Positions 1 through 8,322 of a stretch of DNA of 64,000 nt are shown here, in pieces (the stretch's first letter is position 1; every line of letters begins with the position of its first letter). The notes below the pieces were generated by a model that worked only from the letters and a program-made list of their open reading frames with translations, was not told where the DNA came from and made no database searches. The DNA is from Clostridium polynesiense (GTDB lineage Bacteria > Bacillota > Clostridia > Clostridiales > Clostridiaceae), in NCBI RefSeq assembly GCF_000820705.1, contig NZ_CCXI01000133.1, positions 45,950-109,949 of the forward strand. The letters run 5' to 3'. Position numbers and translations under genes: made by a program.

Positions 1-1
1 T

Positions 2-313
2 AGAATACTAAAATATAATATTAAATCACTTCCTACAATTAAGTACTCAGAAAAGGGATTATCCTTTACCAGAGAATATGCTTCCAGTGAGAATAAATCA
101 ATTATTTATTTTAACACTAAGTTATCCATAGTAGAGGATGAAATCACAAAAATTTATGAAAACAGCATTCCCCTTCTGCCTCTTCAAAGCGAGAGTTTAA
201 TAAATATGTTAGAGGATGCCGGATTTAAAGATATAAATCTTTATGGAGACTTTAAAGAAAATCCTTATATAAAGGACGAAAGTTATGCATTAGTAATAAA
301 AGCTGCTAAATAA
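2..313 (+). CDS. C-terminal end of a class I SAM-dependent methyltransferase (partial)
   Basis: An open frame enters from the left edge and ends at a TAA at 311-313, giving the last 103 residues. The tail (LLPLQSESLINMLEDAGF, then NLYGDF and a closing SYALVIKAAK) has the pattern of class I methyltransferases: a helix that ends in an AGF turn, followed by the last two strands of the fold. The SAM-binding GxGxG part lies outside the window, so substrate and exact family cannot be read. The stop codon is embedded in the following terminator hairpin, so this is the last gene of its transcript. The family call rests on the tail only. Confidence 0.6.
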   Translation, partial: RILKYNIKSLPTIKYSEKGLSFTREYASSENKSIIYFNTKLSIVEDEITKIYENSIPLLPLQSESLINMLEDAGFKDINLYGDFKENPYIKDESYALVIKAAK

Positions 314-323
314 AGCAGCTTTT
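298..323. terminator. Bidirectional rho-independent terminator between convergent genes
   Basis: Arms AAAAGCTGC (298-306) and GCAGCTTTT (315-323) are perfectly complementary and flank an 8-nt loop. A/T runs on both sides allow use by the rightward methyltransferase gene and the leftward regulator gene. It overlaps the stop codons of both genes. Confidence 0.8.
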
Positions 324-1431
324 ACTTTATATTAAACTCTTCTTTAAAGTTAACTATAAAGTTTTGTATGGATTCTTCATTCAGTTTATAATAAACTTTA
401 TTGTCAATCTTATCTACAGTCACCAGTCCGGTTCCATGAAGATAATTCATATGATGAGAAATAGTTGCAGTGGTCAGCCCCATTTTCTCAGCAAGCTCCT
501 GACCATAAAGAGCCTTCTCTTTTAATAAAGTTAATATTTTAAATCTGCTTTCATCTCCTAAAGATTTCATTATACTGATTATATACTCTCTTTTGCTTTT
601 ACCTCTATATTTTCTTAAGGTATCCCTGTATCTCAGGCCAAGATTAATGTATAAATTATTGTCTTTAATCTCATAAAGAATACTTCCATATCTCATCATA
701 ATGGTACTTATATATATGTCCTGGAAATTTTTAAGTTCTTCAACAATTTTGATTTCTTTTATGAATTCTTCTCCCCTATTTTTAAGCTCATGCTTTATAT
801 AATCATTAAACTCTTCTTTTCTTTCCTTCATCTTTCTATGGAATTTCTCATGATAAGGTAAATACTGCTCCATTAGCCTACAGAAATCATCATAGTAAAG
901 TACAGGATTATCAACCACCAAAAAAAGATTCCACTTAGCTTCCGCAGGAATTTCCAACTGCTTTATAATCTCAACGATATCATCTTTAGATGGATTTTTC
1001 TTATTTTCTGAGTTTTTCACATTATATTTGCTTTCAATATATCTTAGAATCTCATAATAAATTCCCTTTAGTATTTCTTTTTCAGTCTTTTGGGTAAAGT
1101 TGTATTTAATAGACTCTGTTTCCTTATTCTTCTTATCATATAAAGAATTTATGAACAAACGAAAGATAGTAAAACTCTCTCTGATGGTTTGATACTCTTT
1201 ATAATAAAAATTCACCTTTTCCATATTCAGTGTACTTTTAACTTTAATGCTGTTTAAATATTTATGTACTTCCTCGTCCCGATCCTTTAAATCACTGGGT
1301 ACAATTCCTTCTGTTTTTTCCATGTTTACTACCATATATAGGGCATCAAATATATCAATAATATCTCCTATTTCCTTTTTAAAGTAAATTTCCAATATTA
1401 TTCTCTCCATTTCATTGAATTCAGCTTCCAA
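322..1431 (-). CDS. ArsR-family winged-helix transcriptional regulator with long N-terminal domain
   Basis: The last ~85 residues form an ArsR-type winged helix: SLGDESRFKILTLLKEKALYG, then QELAEKMGLTTATISHHMNYL as the recognition helix region, then a wing (GLVTVDKIDNKVYYKLN). The first ~280 residues are charged and helical and show no motif I recognise. They probably sense a ligand or mediate dimerisation, as in the long clostridial members of this group. The family represses or activates nearby genes; the target is not evident. The start is a TTG at 1431 preceded by AAAGGA; an ATG seven codons downstream has no ribosome binding site. The gene is monocistronic and ends in the shared terminator. 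Confidence 0.75.
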   Translation of the reverse strand: MEAEFNEMERIILEIYFKKEIGDIIDIFDALYMVVNMEKTEGIVPSDLKDRDEEVHKYLNSIKVKSTLNMEKVNFYYKEYQTIRESFTIFRLFINSLYDKKNKETESIKYNFTQKTEKEILKGIYYEILRYIESKYNVKNSENKKNPSKDDIVEIIKQLEIPAEAKWNLFLVVDNPVLYYDDFCRLMEQYLPYHEKFHRKMKERKEEFNDYIKHELKNRGEEFIKEIKIVEELKNFQDIYISTIMMRYGSILYEIKDNNLYINLGLRYRDTLRKYRGKSKREYIISIMKSLGDESRFKILTLLKEKALYGQELAEKMGLTTATISHHMNYLHGTGLVTVDKIDNKVYYKLNEESIQNFIVNFKEEFNIK

Positions 1432-1533
1432 GATAATCCTTTACTATAACTCTATCACAGCACAGCTAAATCATAAATACTCTCCTATGGAGAAATATTA
1501 AAAAATGGATATTTATCAATCTACTTTTATACT

Positions 1534-1971
1534 TTAATAGGACGTTAATTTTTCACCAAACCTTTCCCAGGATATTTTATAATACCCTTTGGTTGTGAGT
1601 CCTTCTACCAATATAGTATAATAATCAGTATTATTTATAACTACCAGCTCACGTCCCTTTGAGCAATCAGGAAAAACCTTTACAATTTTACCTCTACTAT
1701 CTAATAGACATAGAGATATCTTTCCTACTTCTGCTTTGCTGCAGAATTCAAAGGTAATAGTATCTCCTTCTTCAAATCTTAAAGTTCTATATTCTTTTCC
1801 TGTGTAAAAAGCGTAGGATGCTGAAATCTCATTATTTATAGAATGATTCTTCCAACCTATTTTAATATTCTTTCCTGCAACAATATTAAAGTGTATTATG
1901 AACAAACATATTGAAGCAAACATAGCTATTAATATAATAACTATCTTTCTGTTTTTAGCATTTTTAGACAT
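1534..1971 (-). CDS. Membrane-anchored protein of unknown function
   Basis: The product has 145 residues with one hydrophobic segment at about residues 9-29 after a basic N-terminus (MSKNAKNRK), so it is either a membrane anchor or an uncleaved signal. The remaining ~110 residues look like an extracellular beta-sandwich, with alternating strands such as TLRFEEGDTITFEFCS and GYYKISWERFG. A fold binding a ligand or the cell wall is possible, but I recognise no family. AGGAGG precedes the ATG. It lies downstream of nrdD on the same strand but is separated from it by a long hairpin, so it is probably transcribed on its own. Confidence 0.6.
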   Translation of the reverse strand: MSKNAKNRKIVIILIAMFASICLFIIHFNIVAGKNIKIGWKNHSINNEISASYAFYTGKEYRTLRFEEGDTITFEFCSKAEVGKISLCLLDSRGKIVKVFPDCSKGRELVVINNTDYYTILVEGLTTKGYYKISWERFGEKLTSY

Positions 1972-2091
1972 AATTACTCCTCCTACACCAAAAACTCAAA
2001 ATATTTACTAATTAAGCTTGTATATCCATTTTATTTTACCATAATTTAATATATAAATTAAATATAATTTAAAATGTTTTTAAATATTTAT

Positions 2092-2189
2092 AAAAAACAG
2101 AGGCTAATTAAATCATCTTCTGGATACTTTTAATTCCAGTTTTTTTACTGTATAAGTATCCATAGATGATTTAAAGGCCTCTGTTTTTT
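2092..2189 (-). terminator. Long multi-segment hairpin after nrdD, probable terminator
   Basis: The outer arms AAAAAACAGAGGC (2092-2104) and GCCTCTGTTTTTT (2177-2189) pair perfectly. Inside them AAATCATCT pairs with AGATGATTT, GGATAC pairs with GTATCC, and CAGT pairs with ACTG around a T-rich loop. The element starts 6 nt after the nrdD stop and ends in a T run when read on the minus strand, so termination is the simplest role. At ~98 nt it is much longer than an ordinary terminator. Confidence 0.6.
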
Positions 2190-2194
2190 GAAGT

Positions 2195-4306
2195 TTATAC
2201 TATGTAATTCTTTTTATTTTGTGTATGTGACATCCTGTCTTCTCTTTCAGCACTTTTTCCAGGTCCGAATCTTTCATCCAAGCTTAAATATCCTGTAACT
2301 CTCGATATACCCTGGATCTCATCACTTCCGCAGTTTGAACATTTAGCTTCATTGCTGTGGAGGAAGTTTCCGCATCTTTTACAGTACCTTATATGGAAAT
2401 TTATCCCTATATAACTTATATTTGTATGCTTGTATGCATAGTTTAAAATTCCCATTATATCCTCTTCTCCAGGCATATCATCAACTTCAACGTAGCTTAT
2501 GTGCCCGGCATTGCAGAGCTTATGATAAGGAGCTTCTATATCTATTTTATCCTTTATAGATATAGGAAAGCCTACAGGTATATGGTAGGAATTAGTGTAA
2601 TAATCTTTATCCGTTACTCCTTCAATCACCCCAAAAACCTTTTTATCCTGAGCTATAAATCTTCCGCTTAATCCTTCTGCCGGGGTAGCGTAAGTGCTCC
2701 AGTTAAGCCTTGTTTCTTCAGTAAGATTGTCTGTAAACTGACGGATATAGGATACTATCTTTACTCCCAGCTTTCTGGAATTATCATCTTCTCCATGATG
2801 CTTTCCGGTGAGCGCTTTAAGGGTTTCCGCAAGACCTATAAATCCTATACTCCATGTACCCTGCTTTAATATAGGTTCTATGGAATCTTCAGGGCTTAAA
2901 TTCTCCGAACCCTTCATCAGCCCCTGACCGGCAACAAAAGGAAGGTCTTTAACCTTTAGATTTTTCAATACACCATATCTGTGCATTAAAGCTTCTTTAG
3001 CAAGGTTCAGTCTATTTTCTAAAAGTTTAAAAAACTTTTCTTCATTTCCTTTAGAAAGTATACCTAGTCTTGGAAGATTTATGGTTGCAGGAGCAATATT
3101 ACCTCTTCCTTTAACCCCCGGTTCCCCGTTTACATTAGACATTACATAAGTCCTGCATCCCATGGTAGCAGGAAGATATCCTCTGTCATAGTAGCTCTTA
3201 TTGAAATCTGCATCCAGATTCATAAAGGTTGGGTTCATCCTTTTTGCTGCTACACGGCAGGCAAGCTTGAAGAGATAGTGGTAAGGATCTCCTTCTTCTC
3301 TATTTACCCCTTCCTTAACTCTGAAGATAATATTAGGGAATATAGGCTGCTCACCCATACCTAACCCCTTTTCATACTCCTCTAGGAATATTTCGCATAT
3401 TAAAGCTGAATCCTGAGAATTTGGTATTCCTAAATTGATGGAACTGAAAGGTACTTGAGAGCCTGCTCTTGAATGCATAGTATTTAAGTTGTATACTATC
3501 CCCTGCATAGCCTGTTTAATTGATTTTCTAAGCCTTTTCTCCACCAGTTCTCTAATCTGATTTTCCTCTAATCCCATGTCTAAAAATTCATTTTTTATTT
3601 CCTGTCTTGTGGGTTCAACAAAAGCTCCCATATCATTATCAAAGTCCGGATGGGATTGGCCTCCGAACATATCATTCTGAGTTGATTGAAGCAGTATACA
3701 GGACAATTCAGCTGCTGACTCTATCCTTTTAGGCTTGTTTATAGTTCCATAGCCGGTGTTAAAACCTCCCTGAAGAATTTCTCCTGTAGGTATATGTAAA
3801 CAATTTGTAGTCAAATTATAACTGTCTAAATCGTGATAATAAACATCTCCAACCTCATGAGCTCTTGATAAGTGTTTAGGCATAGCAGCAAGGTTATGCC
3901 ACTTATTAGACTCGCTGGCAATCCTAAGAAGCTTTGAACTAAAGTTATTTCCCACATTTGCGTTATCTCTGTCCGTTTCTACACCAATAAGCTCTATAGC
4001 CTTCATCAGGTCAGACTTTATCTCCCTTACTCTTGTTCTTTCCTTCCTGTAGCTGTCATAAGCATGAGCCACATCCTTATAATCATTTTCTCTAAGTGCT
4101 TCTTCTACATAGTTTTGAATCTCTTCTACTGTAATATTTTCTTTATCGTCTTTTTCAATCTGTCTAATAACTTTTTGGGTTATATCTACCGCTTCACTTT
4201 CCTTAAAGCTATTTCCTATTTCCTCCCCTGCTTTTTTAATGGCATCAGTGATTTTAGTAGAATTAAACTTTACCTTTCTCCCATCCCTTTTTACAACATG
4301 TAGCAC
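2195..4306 (-). CDS. nrdD: Anaerobic (class III) ribonucleoside-triphosphate reductase
   Basis: This enzyme makes deoxyribonucleotides from NTPs without oxygen, using a glycyl radical. The 703-residue protein opens with an ATP-cone domain (VVKRDGRKVKFNSTKI, residues ~4-90), continues into the NrdD catalytic domain, and ends with a CxxC...CxxC zinc site (YCKRCGNF...CSNCG) followed by the glycyl-radical loop RVTGYLSLDERFG. The start is GTG at 4306, eight nt after GGGAGG; no other start fits the ATP cone. The activase gene nrdG, often adjacent, is absent on both sides. Regulation by NrdR is suggested by the operator just upstream. Confidence 0.96.
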   Translation of the reverse strand: MLHVVKRDGRKVKFNSTKITDAIKKAGEEIGNSFKESEAVDITQKVIRQIEKDDKENITVEEIQNYVEEALRENDYKDVAHAYDSYRKERTRVREIKSDLMKAIELIGVETDRDNANVGNNFSSKLLRIASESNKWHNLAAMPKHLSRAHEVGDVYYHDLDSYNLTTNCLHIPTGEILQGGFNTGYGTINKPKRIESAAELSCILLQSTQNDMFGGQSHPDFDNDMGAFVEPTRQEIKNEFLDMGLEENQIRELVEKRLRKSIKQAMQGIVYNLNTMHSRAGSQVPFSSINLGIPNSQDSALICEIFLEEYEKGLGMGEQPIFPNIIFRVKEGVNREEGDPYHYLFKLACRVAAKRMNPTFMNLDADFNKSYYDRGYLPATMGCRTYVMSNVNGEPGVKGRGNIAPATINLPRLGILSKGNEEKFFKLLENRLNLAKEALMHRYGVLKNLKVKDLPFVAGQGLMKGSENLSPEDSIEPILKQGTWSIGFIGLAETLKALTGKHHGEDDNSRKLGVKIVSYIRQFTDNLTEETRLNWSTYATPAEGLSGRFIAQDKKVFGVIEGVTDKDYYTNSYHIPVGFPISIKDKIDIEAPYHKLCNAGHISYVEVDDMPGEEDIMGILNYAYKHTNISYIGINFHIRYCKRCGNFLHSNEAKCSNCGSDEIQGISRVTGYLSLDERFGPGKSAEREDRMSHTQNKKNYIV

Positions 4307-4322
4307 TTCGTCAACCTCCCTA

Positions 4323-4338
4323 TCACTATATATTGTGT
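4323..4338 (-). promoter_or_regulatory. NrdR box upstream of nrdD
   Basis: The 16-bp sequence TCACTATATATTGTGT matches the palindromic NrdR consensus acaCwAtATaTwGtgt at nearly every position. It lies between the likely -10 element (TATAAT, 4351-4346 on the minus strand) and the ribosome binding site, that is, at about +1 to +16 of the transcript, where a repressor would block initiation. A second, weaker box, usually about three helical turns away, was not convincing. Confidence 0.75.
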
Positions 4339-4345
4339 CCGGTTA

Positions 4346-4374
4346 ATTATAACTCACAATCTTTTCTTGTACAA
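4346..4374 (-). promoter_or_regulatory. Probable nrdD promoter
   Basis: On the minus strand a TATAAT (4351-4346) sits 17 bp from a weak -35 (TTGTAC, 4374-4369). The predicted start site falls next to the NrdR box, which supports the assignment. The -35 is poor. Confidence 0.45.
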
Positions 4375-4552
4375 TTTTATATTTCTTATAAAAACGATAC
4401 TAGTTTATTTTACGTATAACTATCTTCATTTTTTAGTGTTTTTTATATCCTTGTTAATTTTTTACTTAGAACTCACTAAAATTCAAAAGTAATTACAAAG
4501 GATTATCCTGCATATAACTTAGGTATAAAATAATTTAAATAAGGAGGAGACC

Positions 4553-5605
4553 ATGAAGAAATTTTCAACGATTATAATGCTGCTTACAGCAATTTTATTC
4601 TGCAGCTGCAGCATATTCAATTCAAAAAAAGAGGATATAAACTCCAGGGAAAAAGAAACTTCTGAAATGGAAGGAGAAAAAGATAAAACCAGCTTTTCCC
4701 ATGAAGTGCAAAGCAAAAATGTAATATCTCCCTATACAGGGAAAGAAGTCAACCTAACTGCTGATAATCTTATACCATATATGGCTGTAATTGAAAATTC
4801 TAAAGCCTCAAGACCTCAATCCGGGCTTTCAGAGGCTTCTATAGTTTTTGAAACCATGGCTGAAGGTGGAATTCCAAGGTTTGTAGCTCTATATTACGAT
4901 AACAGTGCTGAAGTTATAGGACCTATAAGGAGTGCTAGACCTTATTTTGTTGATATAGCAAAGGAATACTCACTGCCTATCGCTCATTGCGGAGGAAGCG
5001 AAGAGGCTCTTGAAATGATATCCAAACAAGATGTAAAGACCTTGAATGAATTTGCCTTTGGAAACTCCTATTGGAGGGATAATACAAGAAAGGCTCCTCA
5101 TAATTTATACACCTCCTCATCAAAGCTCAAAAGCTTAATTACAGAAAAAAAATATATTAAAGAACCTCACTGCTCATTGAAATTCAGCGATGATAATTTG
5201 GATAATTCCTCTCTCCCTTCTGCTAAAGAAGTTATAATTAAACCTAATAAAAACTACTCCACCTCTTATATATATAAGGAGGGTAAGTATTTTAAATCTA
5301 TGGATGACACTGCTTCTGCCGATAGAGACAGTGGAAAGATCATAAGCGCTGACAACATAGTAATACAAAAAACCGATATATCCCTGCAGAAGGATGGAGT
5401 ACATTTAAATATTAATCTTATAGGTGAAGGAGAAGGCTTCTTAATTACAAAGGGAAGATATAAAAAAATAAAGTGGAAAAAAACCAAAGAAACTTCAGAA
5501 ACTCTATTAGAAGATAATAACGGAAATCCTCTTGTGCTCTCTAAAGGCAATACCTGGTGGCATATAATAGACAATAAGCATATGGTTGTGATTAACGGAG
5601 ATTGA
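4553..5605 (+). CDS. DUF3048 (YerB-type) lipoprotein
   Basis: The product has 350 residues. The N-terminus is a lipoprotein signal with the lipobox near Cys17/Cys19 (AILFCSCS), followed by a charged linker. From residue ~60 the DUF3048 domain runs through PYMAVIENSKASRPQSGLSEASIVFE and GGIPRFVALYYD, with the GPIRSARPYF segment typical of the family. The C-terminal half is beta-rich and ends in NTWWHIIDN. B. subtilis YerB is the known relative; its role is not established, but it is extracytoplasmic and membrane-attached. AGGAGG lies six nt before the ATG. The gene probably stands alone, 63 nt upstream of the next gene. Confidence 0.85.
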   Translation: MKKFSTIIMLLTAILFCSCSIFNSKKEDINSREKETSEMEGEKDKTSFSHEVQSKNVISPYTGKEVNLTADNLIPYMAVIENSKASRPQSGLSEASIVFETMAEGGIPRFVALYYDNSAEVIGPIRSARPYFVDIAKEYSLPIAHCGGSEEALEMISKQDVKTLNEFAFGNSYWRDNTRKAPHNLYTSSSKLKSLITEKKYIKEPHCSLKFSDDNLDNSSLPSAKEVIIKPNKNYSTSYIYKEGKYFKSMDDTASADRDSGKIISADNIVIQKTDISLQKDGVHLNINLIGEGEGFLITKGRYKKIKWKKTKETSETLLEDNNGNPLVLSKGNTWWHIIDNKHMVVINGD

Positions 5606-5668
5606 AGATTTAAGCACATTTGATGTATAATCGTATATGGCTTATTACTAAATCAGGAGGGGAAAACC

Positions 5669-6202
5669 ATGAAGGAAAATAATACAAAAAAAATTGTTCT
5701 CAGTGCTTTTTTCTTAACTATCGCATTAATTGCTCAATCCCTGGGAAGAATATTCCCAAATATCAGCCAGATTTTTGTGGGTTCCGTAGTTAACGGTGTA
5801 CTTATTCTTGCCGCTTATATCTGCGGTTTATATTATGCAATTATCGTATCTGCTCTTACTCCTCTTTTAGCATTTTTAACAGGACAGTTAAACCCGCTTT
5901 TAGGGCCTTTTCTGCCTTTTATAGCTATAGGAAACATTATTCTTACAGCTTTTTTCCACTATTTTAGCCGTAAGGGACAGTGGGGAATGTATATGGGAAT
6001 TTTAGGCGGTTCTCTTTTAAAATTTTCATTTTTATTTTTTTCTGCTGCCAAGCTAGTCTTTTTCCTTGCCCTGCCTATACCTGCCAAGGCTGCACAAAAT
6101 TTAACCGTAGCTATGGGGTCTATCCAACTGGTTACAGCGATAATAGGCGGCTCATTAGCCTTATTTATAATCAAAGCACTGAAAATCAGAAAAATTATTT
6201 AA
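5669..6202 (+). CDS. ECF-transporter S-component-like membrane protein
   Basis: The product is a small integral membrane protein of 177 residues with about five to six hydrophobic segments, an N-terminal basic stretch (MKENNTKKIVLSAFF) and a long GALxxxxxP-like middle (LTPLLAFLTGQLNPLLGPFLPF). Size and topology fit the substrate-binding S subunits of energy-coupling-factor vitamin transporters. The substrate cannot be inferred: there is no riboswitch in front and no EcfA/EcfT gene nearby, so a shared ECF module elsewhere would be needed. AGGAGGGG precedes the ATG. It could also be an unrelated clostridial membrane protein. Confidence 0.55.
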   Translation: MKENNTKKIVLSAFFLTIALIAQSLGRIFPNISQIFVGSVVNGVLILAAYICGLYYAIIVSALTPLLAFLTGQLNPLLGPFLPFIAIGNIILTAFFHYFSRKGQWGMYMGILGGSLLKFSFLFFSAAKLVFFLALPIPAKAAQNLTVAMGSIQLVTAIIGGSLALFIIKALKIRKII

Positions 6203-6204
6203 AA

Positions 6205-6262
6205 TAAGCATTAAAAATAGGATTTGCCTTTACAAACCCTATTTTTAATGCTTACCTTTTTT
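6205..6262. terminator. Bidirectional terminator between convergent genes
   Basis: The arms TAAGCATTAAAAATAGG (6205-6221) and its exact complement (6238-6254) enclose a 16-nt loop and are followed by a T-rich run on the plus strand. The right arm overlaps the last codons of the diguanylate cyclase gene. Confidence 0.85.
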
Positions 6263-7345
6263 ATTTTTATAATAATACATTTTTTTATCTGCCGATTTAA
6301 AAAGACTTTCTGCAGTACTCCGTGTTTCAGGGGTTATTGATATAATTCCGTAGCTGAATTCAATACCAGGGACCTCTTCCTCCCTTGAGGCAAGCTTATC
6401 CTTGAGAATCTCAAGCTTTTCTTCCGCTTTCTCTACAGGTAAATCAGAAAATATTATAACAAACTCATCACCGGACATCCTTGCACATATATCTGAAGAT
6501 GCTGAAATTTCCTTTAAAGCTTCAGCAAACCTCAATAAAGCCTTGTCTCCTGTTTCATGTCCGTATGTGTCATTGATGCTTTTGAATTTATCTAAATCTA
6601 TAAGTACCAGCTGAGAGTAAATTTTTTCCTTATTAGCTTTTGCTATTTCTCTATTCAAAAAATCCTTAAGTATCCTTCTATTGTATAAATCGGTAAGTTC
6701 ATCATGAGAAGCTCTATATCTATATTGTTCCTGTGCTAAAAAATTTTTAAGAGACAGCTCTAATTCATTTTTAATATGCTTCATCATCTTAATATCGTCC
6801 TGATTAAAGGTTACCGAGGAATCCATAGAGTCTATATTTATTATTCCTATAAGTTCTCCCTCTATCTTTATTGGTGAACTTAAAACCGAATGTATATTAT
6901 CAAGTTCTCCTGAGCTTTTAAATTCATCGTATTTTTCCTTATGAAGAAAGCCTCTATTAAAGTTAGACGGATTAGTTATGATTGCAGTATCGTCAAACTT
7001 ATTGCACTTATATAAATATATTTCCTCCAGCTTCAGCACAATATTCCTAAGGTCATCAGGATAACCTCTAAAGGCTTTGAATCTGAATAGTCCGTCATCA
7101 TCCCGCATTAAAATACTGCCTTTATTAACCTTTTCTATAATGCTCAACGCTGAGTCCAAAATAAGTTCAAAAGCTTCTTCCTTGCTGTCTACAGCACTCA
7201 TATTTTCACCTAAATTATATATTTCTTTTTTTAATCTTTCCATTTCATCAAGTTCTTTTTTTAGGGATATTGTTCGAAAAGCAAGATAGGAACACAGGAT
7301 CGTAAGAGCAATTATAAATAGAAAAGAAAAGTCATTCAAGTGCAT
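6245..7345 (-). CDS. Membrane-anchored GAF-GGDEF protein (probable diguanylate cyclase)
   Basis: One N-terminal transmembrane helix (residues ~8-22) is followed by a short coiled coil, a GAF domain (~40-200) and a GGDEF domain (~205-365) that begins at SHDELTDLYNRR. The domain makes the second messenger c-di-GMP. The signature is SGDEF instead of GGDEF, a variant that can still be active. The inhibitory RxxD site is replaced by ASSD, so feedback inhibition by c-di-GMP is probably lost. The other active-site segments (DLDKFKSINDTYGH) are intact. The ATG at 7345 follows GGAGG by only two nt; a TTG two codons further in has better spacing, so the start is uncertain by a few residues. It diverges from degV. 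Confidence 0.85.
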   Translation of the reverse strand: MHLNDFSFLFIIALTILCSYLAFRTISLKKELDEMERLKKEIYNLGENMSAVDSKEEAFELILDSALSIIEKVNKGSILMRDDDGLFRFKAFRGYPDDLRNIVLKLEEIYLYKCNKFDDTAIITNPSNFNRGFLHKEKYDEFKSSGELDNIHSVLSSPIKIEGELIGIINIDSMDSSVTFNQDDIKMMKHIKNELELSLKNFLAQEQYRYRASHDELTDLYNRRILKDFLNREIAKANKEKIYSQLVLIDLDKFKSINDTYGHETGDKALLRFAEALKEISASSDICARMSGDEFVIIFSDLPVEKAEEKLEILKDKLASREEEVPGIEFSYGIISITPETRSTAESLFKSADKKMYYYKNKKGKH

Positions 7346-7391
7346 CGCCTCCAACTTATATTATAATGTATATTAACATTTAATAAAATAG

Positions 7392-7421
7392 TATCAATAG
7401 TGATATGTATCACTATTGATA
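7392..7421. promoter_or_regulatory. Perfect palindromic operator upstream of degV-padR
   Basis: The arm TATCAATAGTGATA (7392-7405) and its perfect reverse complement (7408-7421) are separated by TG. The right arm contains the -35 hexamer of the degV promoter, and a further TTATCACT half-site lies inside the spacer. The PadR-type regulator encoded as the second gene of this operon is the obvious candidate to bind it. Binding itself is inferred. Confidence 0.65.
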
Positions 7422-7443
7422 GAATTATCACTTGTGCTATAAT
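7416..7443 (+). promoter_or_regulatory. Promoter of the degV-padR operon
   Basis: A -35 TTGATA (7416-7421) and a -10 TATAAT (7438-7443) are spaced by 16 bp. The start site would fall ~25 nt upstream of the AAGGAGG that serves degV. The -35 overlaps the palindromic operator. Confidence 0.65.
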
Positions 7444-7473
7444 TAAATTATATTTATTAAGGAGGTATAAAAT

Positions 7474-8319
7474 ATGGAGAAAATTGCATTAATTACAGAC
7501 AGCGGATGTGATCTAGATAAAGAAACCTTGGAAAGATACAACATCTACCTTCTCCCCTTCAGGATAATATATAAAGATAAAGAATATCTGGATAGAGTTA
7601 CTGTTGAACCTCAGGAGGTATACGACAGATTAGAAGAAGAAATTCCCTCTACCTCTCTGCCTAGTATGCAGATAATAGAAGATGTTTTAACGGAAATAGA
7701 AAACAAAGGATATACCCACGTTATAGCCTTAATGATTTCCTCTGGATTATCAGGGACCTACAACAGTATGCGCTTAATGTGTGAAAATCATCCTAAGCTT
7801 ATAAGTGCTGTTTATGATACCAAAACCCTTAGCATGGGGCAGGGCGCCATGGCACTAGCCTGCGCTGATATGATAAAAGAAGGCAAAAGCTTTGACGATA
7901 TCTTAGAAGCATTGCCTAGGTTAAGAAAGAAAATCCATGCTTATTTTACTATCGAAACCTTGGAGTATCTGAAAAAAGGCGGAAGAATCGGTAAAGTTAC
8001 AGGAACCATAGGGGACCTGCTTAATATTAAACCTATTATTCACGTTAATGATGATGGTATATATCATAATTATTCCAAAACCAGAGGAAAAAAACAAGCA
8101 TTATCAAAGCTAACAGAAATTTTAAAGGAATATTTACACAAAGTTAAATGTTCAGTTTGGCTTCTCCACGGAGGTGCTCCTGAGGAAGCAAGGAGATTTT
8201 TTGAAACACTGAAAAGGTTGGATAACATCACCCTCATGGGTATGGCTCAGATCGGTCCTGCCTTAGGAGTTCACACCGGACCTGGGTTGATAGGTCTTAT
8301 TATAAAAGAGGAAGAATAG
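7474..8319 (+). CDS. DegV family fatty-acid-binding protein
   Basis: At 281 residues it has the usual length of the family. The N-terminal motif IALITDSGCDLDKET, the lipid-carboxylate binding segment SSGLSGTYNS and the middle YLKKGGRIGK are all present. DegV/FakB proteins bind a fatty acid in the cytoplasm and present it to a FakA kinase for phosphorylation and entry into phospholipids. No fakA is nearby. AAGGAGG lies eight nt before the ATG. It forms an operon with the padR-like gene three nt downstream, so its expression probably answers to that regulator. Several DegV paralogues per genome are usual, so the exact fatty-acid preference is unknown. Confidence 0.92.
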   Translation: MEKIALITDSGCDLDKETLERYNIYLLPFRIIYKDKEYLDRVTVEPQEVYDRLEEEIPSTSLPSMQIIEDVLTEIENKGYTHVIALMISSGLSGTYNSMRLMCENHPKLISAVYDTKTLSMGQGAMALACADMIKEGKSFDDILEALPRLRKKIHAYFTIETLEYLKKGGRIGKVTGTIGDLLNIKPIIHVNDDGIYHNYSKTRGKKQALSKLTEILKEYLHKVKCSVWLLHGGAPEEARRFFETLKRLDNITLMGMAQIGPALGVHTGPGLIGLIIKEEE

Positions 8320-8322
8320 ACC

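Noticed and set aside
4368..4390. Second NrdR box in the nrdD promoter region
   Set aside because: The best candidate near 4356-4371 matches the consensus too poorly.
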